The position numbers and the translations under genes are program-made. The notes under the pieces are model-generated. The model had not been told where the DNA came from. It did no database searches and saw only the letters and a program-made list of their open reading frames with translations. Of a stretch of DNA of 9,972 nt, positions 1 to 5,691 are shown in pieces; the first letter of the stretch is position 1; the number at the start of each line of letters is the position of its first letter. The DNA comes from Flavobacteriales bacterium. Lineage in GTDB: Bacteria; Bacteroidota; Bacteroidia; Flavobacteriales; PHOS-HE28. The stretch is from assembly GCA_008016945.1 (NCBI GenBank), contig SSGN01000147.1:1-9972 (forward strand), read 5' to 3'.

Positions 1-230
1 TCCTGGAGAAGCGCCTGCAGCAACGGCTGAAGGACGAAGCAGGGGAGGATACACCGCCCCCCGCGCCGAAGCCCGAACGCAAAGGCAGACCGGAACCCAG
101 CACCCTGGAGAAGGTGAGCAAGAACACCATGGTGCGGCAACTCGGCAACACCGTACTACGCGAATTCACCCGCGGCTTGCTGGGCATGCTCGGCGTGAAG
201 CCCACCCGTAGCCGCACCGCCAGACGTTGA
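1..230 (+). CDS. C-terminal end of a probable HerA-like/YjgR-family (DUF853) ATPase, partial
   Basis: The reading frame is open from base 3 to a TGA at 228-230 and gives 75 residues; the start lies outside the window. A charged, proline-rich linker (residues about 10-30) is followed by a basic tail containing RQLGNTVLREFTRGLLGMLG and ending in arginines. From memory, this resembles the C-terminus of YjgR/DUF853 HerA-like ATPases, where a similar R-x-L-G ... R-G-L/V-L-G motif closes the protein. All ATPase motifs (Walker A and B) would lie upstream, so the assignment rests on the tail alone. The next gene begins within a few bases on the same strand, which suggests co-transcription. It could instead be the tail of an unrelated basic protein. 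Confidence 0.55.
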   Translation, partial: LEKRLQQRLKDEAGEDTPPPAPKPERKGRPEPSTLEKVSKNTMVRQLGNTVLREFTRGLLGMLGVKPTRSRTARR

Positions 231-235
231 TCCGC

Positions 236-1249
236 ATGCGTTGGAATTACACCATTCTGTTGTTGGCCGTGGGCTGCGCCGGCGCGCCGCTCCCAGAGGT
301 GGCCGATCAAGCGGCTCTCACCACACCCACGCTGACGCCCATGAGCGGACAGTCCATCGTGAGCTACAACGTGGAGAACCTCTTCGACACCGAGGACGAC
401 CAGGGTACCGGGGATGACGACTTCCTCCCGAACGGCACCTACGCCTGGACCGCCGAACGCTACGCCACCAAGCTGCAGCACCTCGCCGAAGCCATCGGAT
501 GGAGTGCCAACGGAGCGCCCGCCCTGCTCGGCCTTGTGGAAGTGGAGAACCGCGCCGTAGTGGCCGACCTTGCCGCCACCGGCGTGCTCCAGCAGGCCGG
601 GTACACCATCGTCCACCACGACTCCCCCGACGAACGCGGCATCGACGTGGCCCTGCTCGTGCATCCGCGCTACGCCCATGTGGTCAAGGACGAGGCGCTC
701 AACGTACCCTTGAAAGGCGACCGCACGCGCGACGTGCTCTACGCCCAGCTGCAAGTGGCCGATGGGCGGCAACTGCACGTGTTCGTGAACCATTGGCCCA
801 GCAAGCGCGATGGCGAACAGAGCATCCCCAAACGCATGGCCGCCGCGCAGGTGGTGCGCCAGCGCGTGGATGCCCTGCTGAAGCGCGACCCCGAAGCACA
901 GGTCATCATCATGGGCGACTTCAACGATGCCCCCGGCGAAGCCAGCATCCAAGAGGGCCTCGGCGCCGCCTGCGACCGGAAGGCACATGCCAGCCTGTAC
1001 AGCCTCATGTGCATCGGCCAGCCCGAAGGCCACGGCAGCTACAACTACCGCGGCGAATGGTCCTACCTGGACCAGCTCATCGTAAGCCGCGGCCTGCTCC
1101 CCCACGTGCAGGACGCCAAAGCCCATTGGGACGACCGCCTGCTCTTCCGCCACCCGCGTAATGGCCGCTCGCCCGATCGCACCTACGCGGGTAAGGACTA
1201 CAAAGGCGGGTACAGCGATCACCTACCGGTGGTGATGCGGATGAAGTGA
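236..1249 (+). CDS. Endonuclease/exonuclease/phosphatase (EEP) family lipoprotein
   Basis: The 337-residue product has a short basic N-terminus, a hydrophobic run and a lipobox-like AVGC (Cys14), so it is probably an exported lipoprotein. The EEP fold is visible through its conserved blocks in order: SYNVENLFD near residue 45 (Asn45), LVEVEN near 101 (metal-binding Glu104), a conserved-type VNHWPSKR near 185 (His186), the MGDFND block (Asp228, Asn230), SYLDQL near 276 and a terminal YSDHLPV with Asp328-His329. These are the catalytic and metal-binding positions of DNase I-like phosphodiesterases, so the active site looks intact. Substrate could be extracellular nucleic acid or a phosphoester and cannot be decided here. 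I chose ATG 236; a TTG at 227 overlaps the preceding stop codon and would add three residues. No clear Shine-Dalgarno sequence is seen. It probably shares a transcript with the gene before it. Confidence 0.88.
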   Translation: MRWNYTILLLAVGCAGAPLPEVADQAALTTPTLTPMSGQSIVSYNVENLFDTEDDQGTGDDDFLPNGTYAWTAERYATKLQHLAEAIGWSANGAPALLGLVEVENRAVVADLAATGVLQQAGYTIVHHDSPDERGIDVALLVHPRYAHVVKDEALNVPLKGDRTRDVLYAQLQVADGRQLHVFVNHWPSKRDGEQSIPKRMAAAQVVRQRVDALLKRDPEAQVIIMGDFNDAPGEASIQEGLGAACDRKAHASLYSLMCIGQPEGHGSYNYRGEWSYLDQLIVSRGLLPHVQDAKAHWDDRLLFRHPRNGRSPDRTYAGKDYKGGYSDHLPVVMRMK

Positions 1250-1259
1250 GCAGGGGAGT

Positions 1260-1283
1260 GGGCGTATCCCCATGCCAACGCCC
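1260..1283 (+). terminator. Possible hairpin after the EEP gene
   Basis: Arms gggcgt (1260-1265) and acgccc (1278-1283) can pair to a 6-bp GC-rich stem with a 12-base loop, ten bases after the stop of the EEP gene. There is no T-run after it, so this is only a weak candidate terminator. It may equally be the edge of a dispersed intergenic repeat. Confidence 0.3.
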
Positions 1284-1393
1284 AAGCCCCGCGCACGGGC
1301 CGCGTGTTCCGCTGTGGTCACCTCGGTCCTTCCTGCATCCACGGCGCTCCGGGGTCTGCTCGTTCCTCACAGCCTCCTCGCGGCTCGTGGCTG

Positions 1394-1561
1394 TAATACC
1401 ATTTGGACATTCAATAACGGCCGAAGATGCGCGGCTATTTTTTCACAGGCCGATCCGGAAGGCCCGATACGTAGCGGAGCCTACGGAACAGGTCTCGCGG
1501 AGAAGGCATGGGGGAAATGAGCAAGCAGATCGGATGGTATTGGGATGTCCAAATGGTATAA
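1394..1561. repeat. Candidate miniature inverted-repeat element (MITE-like) with TAA flanks
   Basis: ATACCATTTGGACAT at 1396-1410 recurs as its exact reverse complement at 1545-1559. After a 1x2-base interruption, five further bases pair on the inner side (1412-1416 with 1538-1542), giving arms of about 20 bp around an interior of about 120 bp. Taking the perfect 14-bp arms as 1397-1410 and 1545-1558, both outer sides read TAA (1394-1396 and 1559-1561), which looks like a 3-base target duplication. The interior contains a small hairpin (cgtag/ctacg, 1470-1485) and no credible gene. Size, terminal repeats and flanks fit a non-autonomous mobile element. A paired regulatory site or structured RNA is also possible. 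Part of the flank match follows from the ATA/TAT symmetry of the arms. Confidence 0.5.
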
Positions 1562-1641
1562 GGCCGTGCTTCCTTGCTCCAAGACTTGCTACGGCATGAA
1601 GTCACCCAAGGCAGTTCCCATGGTCGCCCACGCCTATGCAC

Positions 1642-1683
1642 GAAGCGGCCCCTGCGGTACAGTATCACCGGAGGGGCCGCTTC
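1642..1683 (-). terminator. Strong hairpin terminator of the metallopeptidase gene
   Basis: Arms gaagcggcccct (1642-1653) and aggggccgcttc (1672-1683) form a perfect 12-bp stem. Beyond a G-G mismatch, cggt/accg (1655-1658 with 1667-1670) adds four pairs and leaves an 8-base loop. It sits 22 bases past the stop of the minus-strand metallopeptidase gene, the usual place for an intrinsic terminator. No T-run follows on either strand. Being symmetrical, it could also stop readthrough from the left. Confidence 0.75.
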
Positions 1684-1705
1684 CACGGATAGGGCTAACG
1701 CCCCT

Positions 1706-2386
1706 TCAATCCCGGCGGTTGGTGTACATCATCACATAGTACAACAGCGTACCGATGGAGCCGATCGCCGCCACGAGGTAGGTGCGGGCGGCCCACTTCA
1801 GGGCATCGGCGCTCATGGCGTATTCGCCGGTGGTCACGATGCCGCGTTGCTTCATCCATGCCAGCGCCCGGTTGCTGGCATCGTACTCCACGGGCAACGT
1901 GATCACACTGAAGAGCGTGGTCATGGCGAAGAGCACGATACCGAACAGCAGCAATTGCGGGAAGGTGTTGATCAAGATGATGCCTCCCAGCAGCACCCAT
2001 TGCACCAGGTTGCTGGCCACACTGACCACCGGCACCAGCTTGCTGCGCATGGTGAGCCATTGATAGGCGGTGGCGTGTTGCACGGCGTGGCCGCACTCGT
2101 GCGCCGCCACAGCGGCAGCGGCGGCATTGCGGTGGCCGTGAACGGCCTCGCTCAGGTTCACGGTCTTGTTGGCCGGGTTGTAGTGGTCGGTCAGCTGGCC
2201 CGGCACGCTCACCACCTTCACATCATGGATCCCATGGTCGTGCAACATGCGTTCGGCGATCTCGCGGCCGCTCAAACCGTTGCTCAGCGGGGTCTTCGAA
2301 TACTTGGCGAACCGGCTACGCAGTTGCTGTCCCACCAGCCAACTCACGGCCATCACCACGATCCCGATCAAATACGCTCCTTGCAT
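1706..2386 (-). CDS. YugP-like membrane zinc metallopeptidase
   Basis: The 226-residue product has a hydrophobic N-terminal segment (about 3-19), a soluble part, and further membrane segments at about 116-136, 143-163 and 203-222. The zinc site is plain: AAHECGHAVQH carries an HExxH motif (His96, Glu97, His100), and VEYDAS (Glu167) is the likely third ligand after a pair of membrane segments. DHYNPANKTVNLSE near 67-80 is also typical of the YugP/Zn_peptidase_2 family (PF04298), and the length matches. The family is thought to be membrane-embedded and its substrates are largely unknown; a role in membrane protein quality control is only a guess. It is the last gene of a minus-strand run, 81 bases after the LOG-family gene, and is followed by a strong hairpin. 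Confidence 0.92.
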   Translation of the reverse strand: MQGAYLIGIVVMAVSWLVGQQLRSRFAKYSKTPLSNGLSGREIAERMLHDHGIHDVKVVSVPGQLTDHYNPANKTVNLSEAVHGHRNAAAAAVAAHECGHAVQHATAYQWLTMRSKLVPVVSVASNLVQWVLLGGIILINTFPQLLLFGIVLFAMTTLFSVITLPVEYDASNRALAWMKQRGIVTTGEYAMSADALKWAARTYLVAAIGSIGTLLYYVMMYTNRRD

Positions 2387-2428
2387 CGTCTTCAGCTTTT
2401 TCGTTGGGGTGCATCATGCAGATCCATT

Positions 2429-2447
2429 GCCGGATCCGGCATCCGGC
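2429..2447 (-). terminator. Small hairpin between LOG-family and metallopeptidase genes
   Basis: gccggat (2429-2435) pairs with atccggc (2441-2447) around a 5-base loop. An overlapping perfect 12-base palindrome, gccggatccggc (2429-2440), is present. It lies about 20 bases past the LOG-family stop on the minus strand and could be a weak terminator or attenuator. There is no T-run, and the short stem makes this uncertain. Confidence 0.35.
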
Positions 2448-2467
2448 CAGATCGTCAGCTAATGGGT

Positions 2468-3001
2468 TCAGAGGCCCGCTACCAGCGCATCGAGCAGGGC
2501 ATCGACGGTCGGTTCCACGATGATCCTGCGGTCGCCATGCAGGAAACCCTCGCGCTCCATGCGAGCCGCTTGTTCTATGAGCGGGGAATAGAGGTCGTTC
2601 ACATTGAGCAGCCCGATGGGCTTGGTATGCAGACCGAGCTGGCGCCAGGTGAGGAACTCGAAGAGCTCGTCCAAGGTGCCGAAACCGCCCGGCAGCGCGA
2701 CCACGGCCTGGCAGCGTTCGTACATCCGTTGCTTCCGCTCATGCATATCGCGCACCACGATCAGTTCGGTGAGGTGCTGGTGTGCCAGCTCCTTCTCCAC
2801 CATGAACCCCGGGATCACGCCGATCACCTTTCCACCGGCCTGTAGGGCGGCATCGGCCACCATGCCCATGAGCCCGACCTGGCCACCGCCGAACACCACG
2901 CCCATGCCGCGCATGGCGATGGCCCGGCCCATCTCCCGTGCCCGTATACCGTACGTGGGATCGGAGCCGACACGGGCCCCGCAGAAAACGGCGATGTTCA
3001 T
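2468..3001 (-). CDS. LOG family protein (TIGR00730 Rossmann-fold nucleotide hydrolase)
   Basis: The 177-residue protein begins MNIAVFCGAR, the standard first strand of this Rossmann-like fold. The family signatures follow: FGGGQVGLMG (about 37-46), MHERK (86-90) and the hallmark PGGFGTLDE (104-112), whose arginine/glutamate environment forms the active site in LOG enzymes. Known members cleave nucleoside 5'-monophosphates to base plus ribose 5-phosphate; in plants and some bacteria this activates cytokinins. In ordinary bacteria the physiological substrate is mostly uncertain. An upstream in-frame start (3043) would add 14 residues not expected in the family, so I chose ATG 3001. The gene is 58 bases downstream of the PLP enzyme gene on the same strand and is probably co-transcribed. 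Confidence 0.92.
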   Translation of the reverse strand: MNIAVFCGARVGSDPTYGIRAREMGRAIAMRGMGVVFGGGQVGLMGMVADAALQAGGKVIGVIPGFMVEKELAHQHLTELIVVRDMHERKQRMYERCQAVVALPGGFGTLDELFEFLTWRQLGLHTKPIGLLNVNDLYSPLIEQAARMEREGFLHGDRRIIVEPTVDALLDALVAGL

Positions 3002-3018
3002 AGCTGCTTGGCGTACGA

Positions 3019-3048
3019 CCGCCGATCCGGCCTGGCGCGGCACGGCGG
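3019..3048 (-). terminator. Possible hairpin between PLP-enzyme and LOG-family genes
   Basis: ccgccg (3019-3024) can pair with cggcgg (3043-3048) across an 18-base loop, just after the stop of the PLP enzyme and just before the LOG start. It might partly terminate or process the transcript. The stem is short and the surroundings GC-rich, so chance is a fair explanation. Confidence 0.25.
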
Positions 3049-3059
3049 ACCTTCCCGGC

Positions 3060-4304
3060 TCAGATGCTCGCCACCGACTCGCCCTTGTAGTGCCCAGCGG
3101 CCAGCTTGTCCTTCACCACCTTGAAGTTCTTCACCGTGTAGTTCACGTCCTCCAACGTGTGCACGGCGGTGGGGATCAACCGGAGCAGGATCACATCCTT
3201 GGGCACCACGGGATAGACCACGATGCTACAGAAGATACCGTTGTTCTCGCGCAGGTCCATGATCACGTTGGTGGCCTCGGGGATATTGCCCTTCATGTAC
3301 ACGGGTGTAACACAGCTGTTGGTCGCACCGATATCGAGCCCGGCCTCCTTCAATCCCGTTTGCAGGGCGTTGGTGATGGTCCAGAGCTTCTGGCTCAGTT
3401 CGGGCATGGTGCGGATCATCTCCAGGCGTTTCAGGGCCCCGATCACCACCGGCATGGGCAGGCTCTTGGCGAAGGTCTGGCTGCGCATGTTGTAGCGCAT
3501 GTACATCATCACATCCTCGGGACCGCTGATGAACGCCCCGATGCTGGCCATGGCCTTGGCGAAGGTGCCGAAATAGACATCCACCTGATCCATGACGCCT
3601 TGTGCATCCGCGGTACCACGGCCATCGCGGCCCATCATACCGAAGCCGTGCGCATCGTCCACGAACAGGCGGAAATTGTACTTCTCCTTGAAGCTCACGA
3701 TCTCCTTCAGCTTGCCTTGGTCGCCGGCCATGCCGAAGACGCCTTCGGTCATCACCATGATGCCGCCACCGGTCTGCTCGGTGATCTTCCGGGCATGTTC
3801 GAGCTGCTTCTCGAAGCTCTCCATGTCGTTGTGCTTGAACACGAAGCGCTTACCGTGGTGCAGGCGCGCACCGTCGATCATGCAGGCATGGCACTCGCTG
3901 TCGTACACCAGCACATCGTGGCGGGAGAGGAGGGCCTCGATGGCACTCATGCAACCTTGGTACCCATAGTTCAGCAAGAAGGTGTCCTCCTTGCCCAGGA
4001 AGTCGCTCAACGCATCCTCCAGCTGTTCATGGTACTTGGTCTGGCCGCTCATCATGCGTGCCCCCATGGGGTAGGCCATGCCCCATTCCGCAGCGGCCTC
4101 AGCATCCACCTTGCGTACCTCGGGGTGGTTGGCCAGGCCCAGGTAGTTGTTCAAGCTCCAGACCAACACTTCCTTACCACGGAAGGTCATGTGCGCGCCC
4201 AAGGGCCCTTCCAGTTTCGGGAAGCTGAAATAGCCATGGCTGTTCTTGGCATGACGGCCGATGTGGCCCAGGTCCTTGCGGAGCTTGTCGAAGATATCGT
4301 TCAT
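3060..4304 (-). CDS. Serine palmitoyltransferase-like PLP enzyme (alpha-oxoamine synthase family)
   Basis: This 414-residue protein belongs to the alpha-oxoamine synthases (AONS, KBL, SPT), which join an amino acid to an acyl thioester with loss of CO2. Visible landmarks are HGYFSFPKLEGP (23-34), the VWSLNNYLGLANHP block (48-61), ECHACMIDGARLHHGKR with PLP-stacking His139, FVDDAHGFG with cofactor-binding Asp216 and His219, and FGTFAKAMASIGAF with the Schiff-base Lys250. The sequence closely resembles the Bacteroidota enzymes annotated as serine palmitoyltransferase or glycine C-acetyltransferase, which start long-chain-base synthesis for sphingolipids. Related Bacteroidota enzymes use cysteate to make sulfonolipids (capnine), and sequence reading alone does not separate the two. 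The start is ATG 4304; upstream in-frame sequence runs through intergenic, promoter-bearing DNA. The LOG-family gene follows and bamD is divergent. Confidence 0.88.
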   Translation of the reverse strand: MNDIFDKLRKDLGHIGRHAKNSHGYFSFPKLEGPLGAHMTFRGKEVLVWSLNNYLGLANHPEVRKVDAEAAAEWGMAYPMGARMMSGQTKYHEQLEDALSDFLGKEDTFLLNYGYQGCMSAIEALLSRHDVLVYDSECHACMIDGARLHHGKRFVFKHNDMESFEKQLEHARKITEQTGGGIMVMTEGVFGMAGDQGKLKEIVSFKEKYNFRLFVDDAHGFGMMGRDGRGTADAQGVMDQVDVYFGTFAKAMASIGAFISGPEDVMMYMRYNMRSQTFAKSLPMPVVIGALKRLEMIRTMPELSQKLWTITNALQTGLKEAGLDIGATNSCVTPVYMKGNIPEATNVIMDLRENNGIFCSIVVYPVVPKDVILLRLIPTAVHTLEDVNYTVKNFKVVKDKLAAGHYKGESVASI

Positions 4305-4387
4305 GGTAGGGCGCCGAAACCTCGGCGAAGGAGCTTGGTTCGTTGGTGGCCGTTGGGTCCCGAGGAGGACCGTAAGGCGATGGCAGG

Positions 4388-4395
4388 CAAAGGTA
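4388..4395 (-). promoter_or_regulatory. Bacteroidota-type -7 element for the PLP-enzyme gene
   Basis: Read on the minus strand, these bases are TACCTTTG, an exact match to the Bacteroidota -7 consensus TAnnTTTG. Transcription would start around 4380, giving a leader of roughly 75 bases before ATG 4304. I see no TTG at the expected -33 position, so the match is suggestive only. Confidence 0.5.
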
Positions 4396-4476
4396 ACCGG
4401 CGGATTTTTCCCGGGACATACGGGGAATGAACAGCGGGCCGTTGAAGGAAGCGGAACCACGGACCGCACAACGAGC

Positions 4477-4484
4477 TAACTTTG
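4477..4484 (+). promoter_or_regulatory. Bacteroidota-type -7 element for the bamD operon
   Basis: TAACTTTG matches the Bacteroidota -7 consensus TAnnTTTG exactly. It would place the transcript start near 4490, about 20 bases before ATG 4509. That also argues against the upstream TTG at 4482, which lies inside the motif. No convincing -33 TTG is visible at the usual spacing. Confidence 0.55.
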
Positions 4485-4508
4485 GCGCCCTTCGACCCAG
4501 ACCTGCCG

Positions 4509-5321
4509 ATGACCTCCATTCGCAAGCGCCTTACGCTGCTGCTGCTGCCGGTACTCCTCGGCGCCTGCAGCGAATTCAACAAGGCGTTGAAAAGCACCGA
4601 TGCGGGCTACAAGCTGGAAGTGGCCGAGAAGATGATGGCCAAGGAGAGCTGGGACCGGGCGATCCCCCTGCTGGAGGAGTTGATCGTGCTTACCCGAGGG
4701 ACCCAGCAGAGCGAGCGGGTGAACTACTTGCATGCCAAGAGCACGTACGGCATGAAGGACTACACCCTGGCCGCCTACTACCTGGCCAACTTCACCCGCA
4801 CGTTCCCCAACAGCCAATACGCCGAGGAGTGCGCCTTCCTGAGCGCTTACTGCCAGTATATGAACAGCCCGAGCTACGAACTGGACCAGACCGAGACCAA
4901 GAGCGCCATGGATCAGATGCAGCTCTTCTTGGTGCGCTACCCGCAGAGCTCGCGGAAGGATAGCTGCAACCTACTGATGGACGCGATGCGCACCAAGCTG
5001 GAGGTGAAGGACTTCCATGCGGCGAACCAGTACTACCACATGCGGAACTACCAGGCGGCCGGGGTGGCCTTCCGGAACTTCTCGCGGCAGTGGCCCAACA
5101 GCCGCTATCGGGAGGATGCCATGTACTTCACCCTGCAGAGCGACTACCACCTGGCGCAGAACAGCGTAGAGACCAAGAAGAAGGATCGTTTGGAGGAAGC
5201 GATCCGCTCATATCATAACTTCGCGGACGCTTTTCCGCAAAGTGTCCTGCTTGAGGACGCTGGCAAATTGCACAAGAACCTCGAGGCGGCCTTAGCCTCG
5301 CCCCCCACGAGCACACCATGA
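4509..5321 (+). CDS. bamD: Outer membrane assembly lipoprotein BamD
   Basis: The 270-residue product starts with a lipoprotein signal peptide: basic MTSIRKR, a leucine-rich core and the lipobox LLGAC with Cys20. The mature part is helical and shows TPR-like repeats, each with a recurring aromatic-P-x-S motif: FPNSQYAEE (about 99), YPQSSRKDS (144), WPNSRYRED (195) and FPQSVLLED (242). This is the pattern of BamD, the periplasmic lipoprotein that works with BamA to fold beta-barrel proteins into the outer membrane. Length is close to the family norm (E. coli about 245). Position as first gene before rpoZ and coaBC is typical for Bacteroidota and supports the call. A TTG at 4482 would add nine residues ahead of a normal signal peptide and overlaps the promoter motif, so I prefer ATG 4509. 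The stop overlaps the rpoZ start by four bases (ATGA). Confidence 0.9.
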   Translation: MTSIRKRLTLLLLPVLLGACSEFNKALKSTDAGYKLEVAEKMMAKESWDRAIPLLEELIVLTRGTQQSERVNYLHAKSTYGMKDYTLAAYYLANFTRTFPNSQYAEECAFLSAYCQYMNSPSYELDQTETKSAMDQMQLFLVRYPQSSRKDSCNLLMDAMRTKLEVKDFHAANQYYHMRNYQAAGVAFRNFSRQWPNSRYREDAMYFTLQSDYHLAQNSVETKKKDRLEEAIRSYHNFADAFPQSVLLEDAGKLHKNLEAALASPPTSTP

Positions 5322-5665
5322 CCATGAAGAACACGAACGCTGCAAAGTCCACGGTAACCCGCGACGTGGCCCAGTTGGACAAGGAGATCGGCAATGTGTA
5401 TGAGACCGTTGCCCTGCTCGGCAAGCGAGCCAACCAGATCAGCGTGTCCATCAAGGAGGAACTGGGGGCCAAGCTCGAGGAGTTCGCCGTGAACGGCGAG
5501 AACATCGAAGAGGTGTACGAGAACCGTGAACAGATCGAACTGAGCAAGCACTACGAGCGTATGCCCAAGCCGGGCGCCCTGGCCATCCAGGAACTGCTCG
5601 AGGGCAAACTGTACTTCCGCCGTGCTGGCGAAGCCCAGGCGAACACGTCGGCCGACAAGGCTTGA
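5318..5665 (+). CDS. rpoZ: DNA-directed RNA polymerase omega subunit (Rpb6/omega family)
   Basis: The 115-residue protein has the omega-like segment GNVYETVALLGKRANQIS (about 25-42) followed by an acidic helix. This matches the short, divergent omega proteins of Bacteroidota (RNA_pol_Rpb6, PF01192). Omega stabilises the beta' subunit and helps polymerase assembly. The C-terminal tail (AGEAQANTSADKA) looks disordered. Its ATG overlaps the bamD stop as ATGA, pointing to translational coupling; a second ATG two codons later (5324) is an alternative start. The identification rests partly on gene order, since omega sequences are weakly conserved. Confidence 0.88.
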   Translation: MTMKNTNAAKSTVTRDVAQLDKEIGNVYETVALLGKRANQISVSIKEELGAKLEEFAVNGENIEEVYENREQIELSKHYERMPKPGALAIQELLEGKLYFRRAGEAQANTSADKA

Positions 5666-5691
5666 TCAACCCGTAGGCGATCCCCATTCCG

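Larger units (their letters stand above)
1250..1705. other. Gene-free stretch with structured, repeat-like DNA
   Basis: No convincing gene lies here. The frames that stay open translate to low-quality sequence rich in Arg, Ser, Pro and Cys without recognisable motifs, and they conflict with one another. The region splits into a GC-rich first part (about 1260-1393) with small hairpins, a 1394-1561 segment bounded by inverted repeats, a short featureless stretch (1562-1641), and the terminator hairpin of the minus-strand metallopeptidase gene (1642-1683). Confidence 0.7.

Noticed and set aside
1508..1561. 17-residue reading frame (MGEMSKQIGWYWDVQMV) ending in the right arm of the inverted repeat
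   Set aside because: Too short, with no visible ribosome site or conservation evidence; it arises from the repeat arm sequence.
1540..1562. Sigma-70-like TTGGGA ... TATAAG in the right repeat arm
   Set aside because: The spacing is about 11 bases instead of 17, no plus-strand gene follows, and Bacteroidota use a different consensus.
1246..1599. 117-codon plus-strand open frame after the EEP gene
   Set aside because: It crosses the inverted-repeat element, conflicts with other frames and shows no recognisable motif.
1574..2845. 423-codon plus-strand open frame across the terminator and metallopeptidase gene
   Set aside because: It is antisense to the HECGH metallopeptidase and reads through a strong hairpin. 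The translation is His/Gln-rich noise.
2604..4430. 608-codon open frame on the plus strand opposite the PLP-enzyme and LOG-family genes
   Set aside because: It is antisense to two well-supported genes, is very rich in His, Ala and Val without motifs, and reflects GC-rich codon bias.
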